Program-made: the position numbers and the translations under genes
Notes under the pieces: generated by a model
Seen by the model: the letters and a program-made list of their open reading frames with translations, nothing else
Told to the model about the DNA's origin: nothing
Database searches by the model: none
Shown here: one piece after another, positions 1 through 11,435 of the stretch
Numbering within the stretch: position 1 is the stretch's first letter
How the letters are laid out: each line of letters opens with the position of its first letter
Assembly (NCBI GenBank): GCA_032690845.1
Contig: CM064424.1
Span: 30,924,228-30,988,227, forward strand
DNA length: 64,000 nucleotides
Origin: Eleusine coracana subsp. coracana
Lineage: Eukaryota > Streptophyta > Magnoliopsida > Poales > Poaceae
Reading direction: 5' to 3'

Positions 1-712
1 TCCTCCATTAATGAAGAGTAGGGAAGGAGTAGAGAAAATTTAGAATGAGTTTTGTTACATCTAAGCCAACACCAAAAAATAAACCAACACCAATAACGAC
101 CTCACCTAAATTAATAAGGAGTGGAGATTAATTTTCAATTCTTTCACTATATAAAATGATTTTATAATAAATAAGTATGGGTGCATAATGAGATGTAGGT
201 GTCACACCCCGTATTTTTCAAATTTGGGTTGTGAGCCTTTCTGACACTCAAAAGGCATAATTCTCGTAATATTCTCACTCGAATCCTTCCACACATCCCT
301 TTTTCCCTTAACCTTATGATTATCAAAACACCGAGTGTCATTATTATTATTTTTTTCTCACATCCTTGCTTTTCCTAGCTTTGCTTAATATCTCTTCCCA
401 CCAAGCATCAACTTATCTAATGCGATCAATAGCCAAATCAAAACCTTGTCTAACACTTTGTCCCACTATAACTGCACACCATAAAAACTAGTTCATTCAT
501 CCATCCTTGTGAGACTACGAGTGTTCTCTTCTTCTTGGTCTTGCTCATACCAAGTCCAACAAAATCTAGACTATGTTAGTATTCCAACTACACAGAATGT
601 CCAACTCCACAACATCATGTTTCTTCACTTCCTCTCGATGCTTCCATTTTGTCCTATAGGCCATGCAGCAAACTAGGATCATGCTAGTGTTCAATAAAAC
701 ATCACCTACATG

Positions 713-1636
713 TGATGAGGACATCACTCCTATGGATACACACAACACTCCTCCAAATCTGGACTTGCAAGGTCCAATGACTAGAGCTCGTACACGACAA
801 CTAAATTTAGAGGTGAGCTCGTTCCTACGTTCTTCGCTATATGTTACTTTTGAGAATGGTTTGCTACCTAATGATTATTTTATGATTAGAAACCATGGAG
901 AGGACCAGGAGATGATGGGAGAAGGATTTGGAAACGTGGAGGGCCAGCAAGGGCTTGGAAGCCAAAGTGGAGGCACAATCAAAACCGACTTCGAGTCTGT
1001 TTCGGGGCCCAGGACCAGTCTGTACTAAAATGGTCGCCCAGGACGCATACGGACTCGGATTTGGACGTTCTACATATGCACGGAAAGATAAGGAGAAGAC
1101 CTTTCCAATGCCGCCGGCCTCATGTCAAAATTCATCCGGAGTCATCGGGAATCGTCAAAACAAGAGAGAGTCCAGAATCTGTGTCGGTGCTGCGTCGCTT
1201 ATTTTTTGTCTTTGGGCCTTGTATCTAGTTGAGCCCAATTCGGGGCGCGTCCAGAGGGTCTTGCACGACCCTAGGGTCTTTATATACAGCTACCGCCGCA
1301 CCATTAGGGTTCGGGTTTTGCTTAGATCAATTCTGTTCATAAACAGTTTCGCCGTTCATCGGTTTGTGAGACCCCAACTTCGAGAGTTTAATCATACATC
1401 TGCAATTGTGTTGCATTATTCGTTGTTCTTACTTGTGTTCTTAATTCGCAGGCAGGGATTAGCCTTCTCGGCGAGGTCAATCGTCTTTTGGACGGTTGAT
1501 AACCAGAGGAGACGTCGTGCTGCGATTGCGGGGTTTAGAACGTGCTGTTGTGAAGCCGGATCGATTTGTGTGTCGCCTCCGACCAAATCAACTTACCAAG
1601 AACCTTTCGGAAGATCGGGAACCCTTGTCCACATCA
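713..1636 (+). repeat. 5' LTR of the nested gypsy element
   Basis: It starts TGATGAGG and ends CCACATCA. A TATA box lies at about 1280-1286. Because pol ends inside the 3' LTR, the first 300 bp of this 5' LTR carry a passive copy of the pol C-terminus. The open frame at 663-1028 is that copy and not a gene. Confidence 0.93.
1280..1286 (+). promoter_or_regulatory. TATA box in the gypsy LTR
   Basis: TTATATA follows a GC-rich stretch about 570 bp into the LTR. The same site is at about 8171 in the 3' LTR and, slightly altered, in the solo LTR near 48050. It is the probable Pol II core promoter of the element. Confidence 0.6.
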
Positions 1637-2867
1637 AGTGGTAATCAGAGCTTCAGGTGCACCGTCAGGTTCATACTACCCTTTAGTTTTGTTTTCGTGT
1701 TCTTCCTATCGTCCACTGAAAATACCAAAAAAAAATTTTCCCCGCCCATAACCACGTGTTTAGCCTTTGCATATTTCAATTTCAGAGTCCGTAGTGTTGA
1801 GTTTGTGCCCTAGTTCTTGTTTAGTCGCTGGTTTAGTTTGTGTTTTTGTCGTCAGTAGTGTTTCCCTTGCAACCCTAGCCGCCATCCCCCTCACCATCCT
1901 CGGTTTTGTCGGCTTTGTGTGCTAGGGTTGATTGATCAACACGCCCACCCTAATCCCACCCTAAACCTACCCTCACCACCTCGGACCAATTTTCATAAAT
2001 TCCACTTTCCGCTGCATCCACCTCGCCAAAAAAACTCCCTACCCGACCCCAAGCCCGACTCGGATTTCACTGAAACCACCGGGTTCTTCAAAACCGATTC
2101 CGACACCCCTTCGGTAAAACAGCCATAACTTTTCGCTCGGTTGTCCGTTTTGGCTGAAATTTTTACAGGAGATTCTAGACGAAAAGTTGGGCATACCCAC
2201 ACTTGGCTACGCCCTGTGTGCCCTCGTCAAAAAATTCAAAAAAAATCGGGAAGATAAAGAAAAAATTCATTCAAGTTGAAACCCGACGTTTTCTGAAACT
2301 TCAAGATTTTCTGTAGGCCACGTCCTAGCTCGGTTTGAGCTGAAATTTTTTGTGGTTTCTCCCTCTTTGCTAGTCAGTTGGAAAAAATATCAAAAAAATA
2401 AAATCAAAAAAAAAAGAAATTTGGGATTCCTACTAGTGCTCCATCTAGCCCCCTGAAATTTCTGAGTTTGGCTGTTTTACACTAAGCCCCCTGTTATCGG
2501 CTGTGTCCCTTTGTCTCCTTGTTTCTTCTTTGCTATCACTACTGTTCTAGGACATAGTTAGACCAGCAACTAGGGACAAGTTACTTGGGCACTTATTCAG
2601 CTTTACTATCTGTTTTTGATTTGTGTGCCACTCATATATACATATTTGGCCTTCCTAGCTCTACATACTTCTTCTGGACAGCACATAGGTTATTTGGTAA
2701 CCCTTGCAATCGTGGAACACTTCTCCCTGGTATCCTTCGCTTTGTTGTTTTCAGAACTTTGTAAGAGCTTTGCAAGAAGCTTACTTTTGCTGTGTTGAGA
2801 GGCACCACTGCTTAGTAGTTTTGTAGGGATAACCTTCACTTTTTTGTTTCCTGTTTTGGTGTTTCTG
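1637..2867 (+). other. Untranslated leader of the gypsy element
   Basis: About 1.2 kb lie between PBS and gag with no convincing long ORF. The part at about 1930-2220 is clearly similar, in reverse complement, to each unit of the 1.17-kb tandem array at 24-25.9 kb and 36.9-46.3 kb. Shared landmarks include AAAAGTTATGGC and GTGGATGCAGCGGAAAGTGG. Confidence 0.6.
1639..1651 (+). other. Primer binding site of the gypsy element
   Basis: TGGTAATCAGAGC starts two bases after the LTR. It is the initiator tRNA-Met PBS with one extra A relative to TGGTATCAGAGC. Confidence 0.75.
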
Positions 2868-3101
2868 ATGTCAGGAAGCGACGGGGAGGGTGCTTCACCC
2901 TCAAAATTGGATGAGTGCGTGAGCCAAAATCAGTTACAGAAGGCTTTGCAGGCGGTTCAGAGTGATTTGGCAGAAACGATCACCAGGGCCGTCACCGACG
3001 CCGTCACCAAGCTTCACCTGGGAGAAAGCATTGAGCGGTTGGATAAGAGAGTCTCTAAGTTAACCGATCAGGTTGTCGAATTGGAGACCGCTCACAAGAC
3101 C

Positions 3102-3141
<40 letters not shown>

Positions 3142-5132
3142 CCAACACCAACAACAATACCAACAACGACGTTGAAGGCGATCATGATGAAGCAACGGTG
3201 TATAAGGCTGATGGCACCGTCGATAGGTCAGCTACAAGGACCGTAAGGTTACGACGCCGTTTGCAATGTAACCCTCAAGGTATGGGTGGTTTCCACAACC
3301 ACACCCGTCGCACACAAGGTAACTATGCTCCAGATGATCCGTATGCTAAAATTAAGTTTTCAATTCCTTCGTTTTCGGGTCAATACGATGGTGATGCTTA
3401 CCTTGATTGGGAAATGACGGTAGAACAAAAATTTAATGCCCACCTTGTTCCTGAACAACATAGAGTTAGACAAGCCACTAGTGAGTTTAAGGACTTTGCT
3501 ATTGTTTGGTGGAGTGGTCTAGCTGCTGAAACCGATTTGCCTACTACTTGGGAAGAACTTAAGGTAGAAATGCGTGATCGTTTTGTTCCTCCTTCTTTTT
3601 ATAGAGAAATTCGTAATAAACTGCAGCGTTTAGATCAAGGAGATAAAACTGTTCAGGAGTATTTTAGTGAGCTTCAGAAGGGTTTGATTCGTTGTGCTGT
3701 GGTTGAAAAAGTAGAGGATCAGATTTGCCGCTTTTATTCTGGTTTGAGAAAAGAAATTCAGGACATCCTTGATTATAAAGAATTTTATACCCTCAACCAG
3801 TGTTTCCAGTATGCTATGCTTGCAGAGAAAGAATCACAGGGACTTTTCCAGGCTTTTGAGGAGTACAGCAAGTCCAGGAATTTCTACCCACCACGGCCGA
3901 CGGGGACTTCGGGGCTGCCCAAGCCATCTTTCCGGCCGCCCCCACCAGCTAGTGTTGTTTCTGCAGCACCAAGATCAGCCCCTGCCCCTTCTACGCGCTC
4001 AGGTAAAAATTCTGTGCAGGTACCGGCTAGTAGTGCCTCCTCTGTTGCTTCGACGGGACGCACTACAGGGATTCAGTGCCACCGCTGCCATGGTCTTGGC
4101 CATGTGCAGAAAGATTGCCCAAGTAGGCGGGCATATGTGGCGACAGATGATGGCGGTTACATGAGCGCCTCCGATGTGGAGGATGAGGAGGAGGATGTCG
4201 CTGCCACCAGCGGTGACCTCGTCCTTGGAGGCGGAGATACCACGGGCTATATGAATATTATTGTGCAGCGTGTGCTTAGCACACAAGTCCAGCAACCCAA
4301 GATGATGCAGCGACATAACTTGTTCCAGATTTTCTTCGTCATCAAGAACCGTCGGGCACGTGTCATCATTGATGGAGGAAGCTGCAACAATTTGGTGAGT
4401 TCTGATGTGGTTAAGAAGCTTGATTTGACCACACGCCCACATCCACATCCATACTACATTCAGTGGTTAAATGACTCTGGAAAAGCTAAGGTAACACAAA
4501 CTTGCAGAGTTCCTTTTTCCATTGGTTCCTATGTGGATTCTAATGATTGTGATGTTGTACCCATGCAAGCTTGTTCACTTTTATTGGGTAGACCTTGGGA
4601 ATTTGATAATGATGTTGTACACCATGGTAAAAGTAATAAGTACACTTTTATGCATAAAGGAACTAAAATTACTTTGTTACCAATGACCCCTGCTGAAATT
4701 GTACAAGCTGATTTAGAACGAGCTGCTAGTTTGAAAAATAAACGCCCTGAAATTCAGCAACCTGTTAATTCTGCTTCTACACCAAGTAATGTTAATGATT
4801 CTTCATGTTCTAAGGGTGCTGCAATTAAATTACAAGGTCGTTCATGTCTTGCCACAAAATCTGAGCTTGCTGAAATTTCTACTGATGATATTTGCTATGC
4901 TTTGATATGCAAACAAGCCTTGTTTTTGCTTGGTGATATTGCTTCTAGTGCTTTGCCTCCTGCTGTCACTAACCTTTTGCAGGAGTATGAGGATGTTTTC
5001 CCAGCTGAGATACCCCCGGGATTGCCACCTTTGAGAGGGATTGAGCATCAAATTGATTTGATTCCTGGTGCTACTTTACCAAACCGTGCTGCTTATAGGA
5101 CCAACCCTGAGGAGACTAAGGAGATACAATGA
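2868..5132 (+). CDS. Gypsy gag-protease, ended by a premature TGA
   Basis: This is the N-terminal half of the gag-pol polyprotein, which forms the virus-like particle and cleaves the polyprotein. The ATG at 2868 (protein start MSGSDGEG) is preferred because the open frame upstream of it has no ATG. In order: an N-terminal helical region, a polyasparagine run encoded by an AAC microsatellite (about 3102-3160), the retrotransposon gag domain (about residues 150-330), a Pro/Ser-rich linker, a zinc knuckle CHRCHGLGHVQKDC (near 4078), an acidic linker and the protease with active site IIDGGSCNN. Asp-Gly-Gly replaces the commoner Asp-Ser/Thr-Gly. The TGA at 5130-5132 is in frame with the RT region. 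It sits where related elements have Arg, so it looks like a CGA to TGA change. It is the only break seen in the polyprotein. Confidence 0.9.
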
Positions 5133-7919
5133 CAAGTCCAAGACCTTTTGGATCGTGGGTATGTTCGTCAATCACTTAGTCCTTGTGCTGTTCCTGTACT
5201 TTTGGTTCCTAAGAAAGATGGTTCTTGGCGTATGTGTGTAGATTGTAGAGCCATTAATAACATTACTATTAGGTATCGTCATCCTATTCCTAGGCTAGAC
5301 GACATGCTTGATGAGTTATGTGGTGCTATAATTTTCACTAAAATTGATTTGCGTAGTGGCTACCATCAAATTAGAATGAAACTTGGAGATGAATGGAAAA
5401 CAGCTTTCAAAACCAAATTCGGGTTGTATGAGTGGTTAGTAATGCCTTTTGGGTTAACTAATGCACCCAGTACTTTCATGCGTTTGATGAATGAGGTTTT
5501 AAGACCTTTTATTGGCAAATTTGTGGTTGTTTACTTTGATGATATCTTGATTTATAGCAAATCCACGGATGATCATATGATTCATTTGCGTGCTGTTTTT
5601 GATGCTTTGCGAGTTGCACGTTTATTTGGTAACCTTGAGAAGTGCACCTTTTGCACGGATCGAGTCTCTTTTCTTGGCTATGTTGTGACTCCACAGGGAA
5701 TTGAGGTGGATGAGGCGAAGATTGAAGCCATAAAGAGCTGGCCTGTACCAAAAACTATCACACAGGTGAGGAGTTTTCTTGGTCTTGCAGGTTTCTACCG
5801 CCGCTTTGTCAAAGATTTCAGCACCATTGCTGCACCATTGCATGAGTTGACAAAGAAGGGCGTTGACTTCCATTTTGGTAAGGTACATCATGAGTCTTTT
5901 GATGCTTTGAAGGACAAACTTACACATGCACCATTGCTGCAATTACCCAATTTTGATAAGACTTTTGAGCTTGAATGTGATGCTAGTGGTATAGGCATTG
6001 GTGGTGTTCTGATGCAAGATGGTAAACCTGTTGCATACTTTAGTGAGAAAATTACTGGGCCTGTTTTGAATTATTCCACGTATGATAAGGAACTATATGC
6101 ACTTGTACGTTCTTTAGAAACGTGGCGTCATTATTTGTTGCCCAAAGAATTTGTTATTCATTCTGATCATGAATCACTTAAGTATATTCGTTCTCAAGGC
6201 AATTTGAACCGTAGACATGCTAAATGGGTTGAGTTTATTGAGTCTTTTCCTTATATTATTAAACATAAGAAAGGGAAGGATAATGTGATTGCTGATGCTT
6301 TATCGAGGCGATATACTTTGTTGTCTCAACTTGATTGTAGAATTTTTGGACTTGAGGCAATTAAAGAACAATATGTTGTTGATGTCGATTTTAAAGATGT
6401 ATTGCTGCACTGTAAAGAAGGTCGTGCTTGGCACAAATTTGTGTTGAATGATGGATTCTTGTTTAGAGCTAACCGCCTATGCATTCCAGTTGGTTCCGTT
6501 CGTCTTTTGTTGTTGCAGGAGGCGCATGGAGGTGGATTGATGGGTCATTTTGGTGCTAAGAAGACAGAGGATATTTTGGCCACACACTTCTTTTGGCCAA
6601 GGATGAGGAAAGATGTTGAGCGTTTTGTTGCTCGCTGCACTACATGTCAAAAAGGTAAGTCTCGATTGAATCCACATGGTTTATACATGCCACTTCCTGT
6701 TCCTTCTATTCCTTGGGCGGATATTTCTATGGACATTATTTTAGGACTGCCTAGGACTAAGAGGGGGAGCGATAGCATTTTTGTTGTCGTGGATCGTTTT
6801 TCCAAGATGGCACACTTTATATCATGTCATAAAACTGATGATGCTAGTTATATTGCTGATCTTTTTTTCAAAGAAATTGTACGTTTGCATGGTATGCCTT
6901 CTACTATTGTTTCAGATCGTGATGCAAAATTCTTGAGTCATTTTTGGCGCACGCTTTGGAATAAGTTGGGTACAAAGTTGTTATTTTCTACAACTTGTCA
7001 TCCACAAACTGATGGACAAACTGAGGTTGTGAACCGCACTTTGGGTACTATGTTGCGAGCTGTTTTGAAGAAAAATTTGAAGCAATGGGAAGAATGCTTA
7101 CCTCATGTTGAGTTTGCTTATAATCGGGCAACACATTCTACTACCAAGGTAAGTCCATTCAAGGTAGTGTATGGTTTTGATCCCCGTACTCCACTTGATA
7201 TACTTCCTCTACCTATTAATGAGAGAGTTCATATTGATGCTAAGGAGCGTGCTGAATTTATTTTGCAAATACATGAGACCACTAGACTTAGCATTGAAAA
7301 GATGAATGAAAAGTATAAAATTGCTGGTAGTAAGGGAAGAAATGAAGTAAAGCTTGATGTAGGAGATTTAGTGTGGTTACACTTAAGGAAGGATAGATTT
7401 CCAGAATTGAGAAAGTCTAAACTAATGCCTAGAGCTGATGGTCCATTCAAAATAATAGAGAAGATTAATGATAATGCATACAAACTTGAGTTGCCTCCCG
7501 AGTTCGGGGTTAGTCCTATTTTTAACATTTCAGATTTGAAATCATACTTGGGAGAAGAGGATGAGCTTGAGTCGAGGACGACTCCACTTCAAGAGGGGGA
7601 GGATAATGAGGACATCACTCCTATGGATACACACAACACTCCTCCAAATCTGGACTTGCAAGGTCCAATGACTAGAGCTCGTACACGACAACTAAATTTA
7701 GAGGTGAGCTCGTTCCTACGTTCTTCGCTATATGTTACTTTTGAGAATGGTTTGCTACCTAATGATTATTTTATGATTAGAAACCATGGAGAGGACCAGG
7801 AGATGATGGGAGAAGGATTTGGAAACGTGGAGGGCCAGCAAGGACTTGGAAGCCAAAGTGGAGGCCCAATCAAAACCGACTTCGAGTCTGTTTCGGGGCC
7901 CAGGACCAGTCTGTACTAA
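5133..7919 (+). CDS. Gypsy reverse transcriptase-RNase H-integrase (same frame as gag)
   Basis: This is the C-terminal part of the polyprotein, continuing gag-protease in the same frame after the single TGA. The first possible initiator in my reading is TTG at 5148, so independent translation is doubtful. RT carries KIDLRSGYHQI, PFGLTNAP and the catalytic YFDDILIYS. RNase H follows, with ECDASGIGIGG and HSDHESLK. Integrase has an HHCC zinc region ending CTTCQ, the core Asp (SMDII), SDRDAKF and DGQTEVVNRTL, and a C-terminal domain resembling GPY/F. The last 100 or so residues (starting DITPMDTHNT) are encoded by the 3' LTR and include PMTRARTRQLNLEV, which I associate with CRM-type tails. No classical chromodomain is obvious. 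All catalytic motifs are intact. Confidence 0.9.
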   Translation, partial: QVQDLLDRGYVRQSLSPCAVPVLLVPKKDGSWRMCVDCRAINNITIRYRHPIPRLDDMLDELCGAIIFTKIDLRSGYHQIRMKLGDEWKTAFKTKFGLYEWLVMPFGLTNAPSTFMRLMNEVLRPFIGKFVVVYFDDILIYSKSTDDHMIHLRAVFDALRVARLFGNLEKCTFCTDRVSFLGYVVTPQGIEVDEAKIEAIKSWPVPKTITQVRSFLGLAGFYRRFVKDFSTIAAPLHELTKKGVDFHFGKVHHESFDALKDKLTHAPLLQLPNFDKTFELECDASGIGIGGVLMQDGKPVAYFSEKITGPVLNYSTYDKELYALVRSLETWRHYLLPKEFVIHSDHESLKYIRSQGNLNRRHAKWVEFIESFPYIIKHKKGKDNVIADALSRRYTLLSQLDCRIFGLEAIKEQYVVDVDFKDVLLHCKEGRAWHKFVLNDGFLFRANRLCIPVGSVRLLLLQEAHGGGLMGHFGAKKTEDILATHFFWPRMRKDVERFVARCTTCQKGKSRLNPHGLYMPLPVPSIPWADISMDIILGLPRTKRGSDSIFVVVDRFSKMAHFISCHKTDDASYIADLFFKEIVRLHGMPSTIVSDRDAKFLSHFWRTLWNKLGTKLLFSTTCHPQTDGQTEVVNRTLGTMLRAVLKKNLKQWEECLPHVEFAYNRATHSTTKVSPFKVVYGFDPRTPLDILPLPINERVHIDAKERAEFILQIHETTRLSIEKMNEKYKIAGSKGRNEVKLDVGDLVWLHLRKDRFPELRKSKLMPRADGPFKIIEKINDNAYKLELPPEFGVSPIFNISDLKSYLGEEDELESRTTPLQEGEDNEDITPMDTHNTPPNLDLQGPMTRARTRQLNLEVSSFLRSSLYVTFENGLLPNDYFMIRNHGEDQEMMGEGFGNVEGQQGLGSQSGGPIKTDFESVSGPRTSLY
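7591..7603 (+). other. Polypurine tract of the gypsy element
   Basis: AAGAGGGGGAGGA abuts the 3' LTR start. It also lies within the pol coding frame, because pol continues into the LTR. Confidence 0.75.
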
Positions 7920-8527
7920 AACGGTCGCCCAGGACGCATACGGACTCGGATTTGGACGTTCTACATATGCACGGAAAGATAAGGAGAAGACCTTTCCAAT
8001 GCCGCCGGCCTCATGTCAAAATTCATCCGGAGTCATCGGGCATCGTCAAAACAAGAGAGAGTCCAGAATCTGTGTCGGTGCTGCGTCGCTTATTTTTTGT
8101 CTTTGGGCCTTGTATCTAGTTGAGCCCAATTCGGGGCGCGTCCAGAGGGTCTTGCACGACCCTAGGGTCTTTATATACAGCCACCGCCGCACCATTAGGG
8201 TTCGGGTTTTGCTTAGATCAATTCTGTTCATAAACAGTTTCGCCGTTCATCGGTTTGTGAGACCCCAACTTCGAGAGTTTAATCATACATCTGCAATTGT
8301 GTTGCATTATTCGTTGTTCTTGCTTGTGTTCTTGATTCGCAGGCAGGGATTAGCCTTCTCGGCGAGGTCAATCGTCTTTTGGACGGTTGATAACCAGAGG
8401 AGACGTCGTGCTGCGATTGCGGGGTTTAGAACGTGCTGTTGTGAAGCCGGATCGATTTGTGTGTCGCCTCCGACCAAATCAACTTACCAAGAACCTTTCG
8501 GAAGATCGGGAACCCTTGTCCACATCA
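7604..8527 (+). repeat. 3' LTR of the nested gypsy element
   Basis: This 924-bp LTR begins TAATGAGG instead of TGATGAGG, so the terminal dinucleotide has changed from TG to TA. It ends CCACATCA and is followed by ACATG. Its first 316 bp encode the last part of the pol polyprotein. Confidence 0.93.
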
Positions 8528-11435
8528 ACATGCCACCTAATAAGGTATTTTCATTGCCCAATAACTCATATGTCAACCCCACCAAAAAGGAGATGAAATG
8601 ATCAACATGATGGCCACCATTCATGGCTGGCAGTTTTACGTGCCTCTTGGCCCCTCTCCTCCCTTCCCTACCCTTTCCTCTCTCCGTCCTAGGCCTCTAA
8701 AGTTACCCCATGACGCCCCTTGTCCTGTCTCACGAGCTCCCTTGCCTCCTCACCTTCATTCCTATCCATAAGCATCAAGTTCAACTCTTGCCATCGGTCT
8801 ATCCATCCACAACGCCCCAAATTCCAAACCATGTTCCTGTTGATCCAGCCAACAAAACATCACGAAATTTTACCAGGAGATACACCTTGATGCAGCCTAC
8901 ACCATATCCAAAATTCATGTCCATAGGAGCAGTGATGTGAGCAGGATTATGCTTTGAATGGCGACTGCTCTCTGTTCTGGGCGCATCAAGCACGTGCATC
9001 GGTAATTCCTCTAATATTTCTCCCAATCTTAATGTGTCCTTGATACAACACCATATCCACCATGTGTTCCAGAAAACCAAGCACGTGTACACACAATGGT
9101 TTGCCCAGATCTATCCCTATGCCTCCAGGAACGCCTTTGGCGCTTGACCTGCTGCTGAACCACCTCATCACAGTCCATCCAATGGATCTATTATTCAGTT
9201 GAACTCTTGATGAAATAACCTGGTCCCATCCATGTTCCCGACACCTACAAATGTTTATGTTCAATAATGTCCTTTATCCCAGCAGCTTATTTTTGGGAAC
9301 GGGCACATCTTTGTCATGGTGTCTGCACAAGGACACTGCTCTGTGTTCTACTCGCATTCAGCACACTTGACTGTCTTTTCCCTAATGATTCTAAGCCATA
9401 TCCTGACCTTTTGGATGCAGTCACCATATCATATTGTGTTCCCACAAGTCCTTTACAAGCCCATCAGAGGATTCATCAAGATCATATCCTATTCTTCCAG
9501 GAACGTGAATGGCGTGTCAACTGCCACTGTGCAGGTTCATCATGATTCGGCCCGTTAATCTGATTTCCAGTTTGGATTCCATCACATTCATCATGTACAG
9601 ATCATGTTCCTGAGATATTTCCATATGATTGTTAAACTCCTTCCTTGATTCCTGCAGCAAATCTCCAGGAACGCGCTTGCCCTTGCATGGATGTCTGTTC
9701 TGCCATGCCAGAAATTTCTGCAACAAGTATAGTTGTTTTGCCGGTTCTTCATTTGACTCAGTCTATGACAAACCGCTCCACCAAAACTCACCACTCTGTG
9801 TTCTATAGGATGCCACTATTATATCATTGAGACACTATCAATGCCGACGTCATCACTCGATGCCATGTTGTTATCCACCTTGCAACATCACCCATGGTAG
9901 CGAGGCTTTCCGCCATTGCATAAATCTTGGTGAGCTCCTTGTGCCCCACTTCATATCTCGTGATTAGCACCTGTTGTTGCATATTATCCTTAGCATGTAT
10001 GTTTGTTATTGAAGTGTGTGAATAGGTGTGCACTTGAAAATGGGAGAAGAAATCGTGAAGATAAAGTCGTACAATCGGTAGTCATAGAGCAGCAACATCT
10101 TTTACGGCAAGTGTCCTTGATGCATGTTGTACCTATTATAATGTTTATTGTATAATTGCATGCTTGTGTCAATTGATTGGGAACCTATGGTTAGGGTATT
10201 CCTAGTCTTGTTTTATCTTTTTCCTTGTCGCCTTGAACTAGTTGGTTGGTTGGTTGTGGGTAGATAATGCTTAGGTTGCTTATCAGCTGAGGGGTTAATA
10301 TTAATCTTGACTAATGAACGATATCATGTGGGAAATGATTGGTAATTCTTTTAGCAACATGGCTTAGGGATCTATGCAAGCTGGATGAAATGGATGTGGT
10401 GCCGTGGGCACATGGTTGGTGACGGTAGGCTTGTTGTAGATCCTAGGAACCGATTCTTGGAGCGGTAACCTAGGACAATAGTGCCATCACAAGGCTGCTA
10501 TGGAACAGCTTGGCTAATTAATTAGGAGTTCTCCTAGTGTCAGTGCAGCATTTTGGTGGAGCGGGGAATGGAAGTCAAGAGTATTGTCCTTGTATCCGAA
10601 TGGCTCAAGATGGGGCTCCTAGGGTGATGAGCTGCTTTGTAATGGGCTATCACTTATAGAGGGGAGTGAAACCTTAGTGGCTAGCATGTACTAGGAGACC
10701 CTTTGTAAAAGCCTCGTAGTGATCTCCTGGTTGCACACCTAAGAAAGTGTGTTAGTGCTTGGCCAACATGGCAACATGGAGACTCTAGACCACCTGGCAA
10801 CAGGGGATGAAATTATGACTTGTGGGTAAAGTGGTACAAACTCTGCAGAGTATCAAACTATCATGACAGCCGTGCTCACGGTCAAGAGCGACCTGGAATC
10901 CTCACAAGATTAGTTGGTTATGGGTTGGTATGGTTGGGAATGGTTGCATGGTGGATGATGTTGGACTTGGCTTGGATAGTACCCTGTGAATTGAGGGTTG
11001 GGATGACCCCACCTAGTAATTAGGATGCTTAGGAAATTAAAAGCTCATGTAATAATCCTTATTAAGCCTTCCTTGTCTATAGGCCCATGTCATCTTTTCC
11101 CCCACTTGCTGAGTATGCCATGTACTCACCCTTGCTATATCCCACATCGCTGCTCAGCTATAGGAGAAGGATGGTACAACGATGAAGACGATGGAAAAGA
11201 GCTCTAGGCCTGCAGTCTTCCGGTCCTGTGGGAGCTGAAGGACGCCAATGCTTAGTTATTCTGCTGCAATGTAATCTTTTTTCTTTTTGACCTATGGGTC
11301 ACCATTGTAATAATATTATTGATTTAATAAAGATATTGTTTTTTATCACAAAATTGTCCTATGTGCGTGAAAACTTGATCCTGGGCATGCATATAGATGC
11401 ATTCGGTTTCGGTCATTGTAAGCGGGTGTGACAAG

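Larger units (their letters stand above)
713..8527 (+). mobile_element. Near-intact Ty3/gypsy retrotransposon (chromovirus, probably CRM clade)
   Basis: The element is flanked by the 5-bp duplication ACATG (708-712 and 8528-8532), and the empty site is preserved in the outer 3' LTR near 12748. The LTRs are 713-1636 and 7604-8527, both 924 bp, with about 8 differences by my count (about 99.1% identity), so insertion was recent. Order: LTR, PBS, 1.2-kb leader, gag, protease, RT, RNase H, integrase, PPT, LTR. The polyprotein runs into the 3' LTR. The clade call rests on the style of the RT and integrase sequence and on the TRARxRQLN-type tail. It is an inference without a tree. Confidence 0.93.
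200..11433 (+). repeat. 5' LTR of the non-autonomous element, split by a 7.8-kb insertion
   Basis: The LTR sequence occupies 200-712 and 8528-11433. The same sequence is uninterrupted in the 3' LTR, where the empty site lies at about 12748. It contains a TGAGTA/TACTCA stem-loop at 11110-11128, an AATAAA-type polyadenylation signal near 11327, and a degenerate series of TGTTCC and AGGAACG motifs between about 8829 and 9670. No coding potential is seen apart from the nested element. Confidence 0.9.

Noticed and set aside
663..1028. 121-codon open frame in the 5' gypsy LTR
   Set aside because: It is the LTR copy of the pol C-terminus, which is translated only from the 3' LTR side. It starts upstream in unrelated flank sequence.
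928..1644. 238-codon frame in the gypsy LTR (and its twin at 7819-8601)
   Set aside because: It lies in a different phase from pol, spans promoter and leader sequence, and shows no domain. It is present only because the LTRs are identical.
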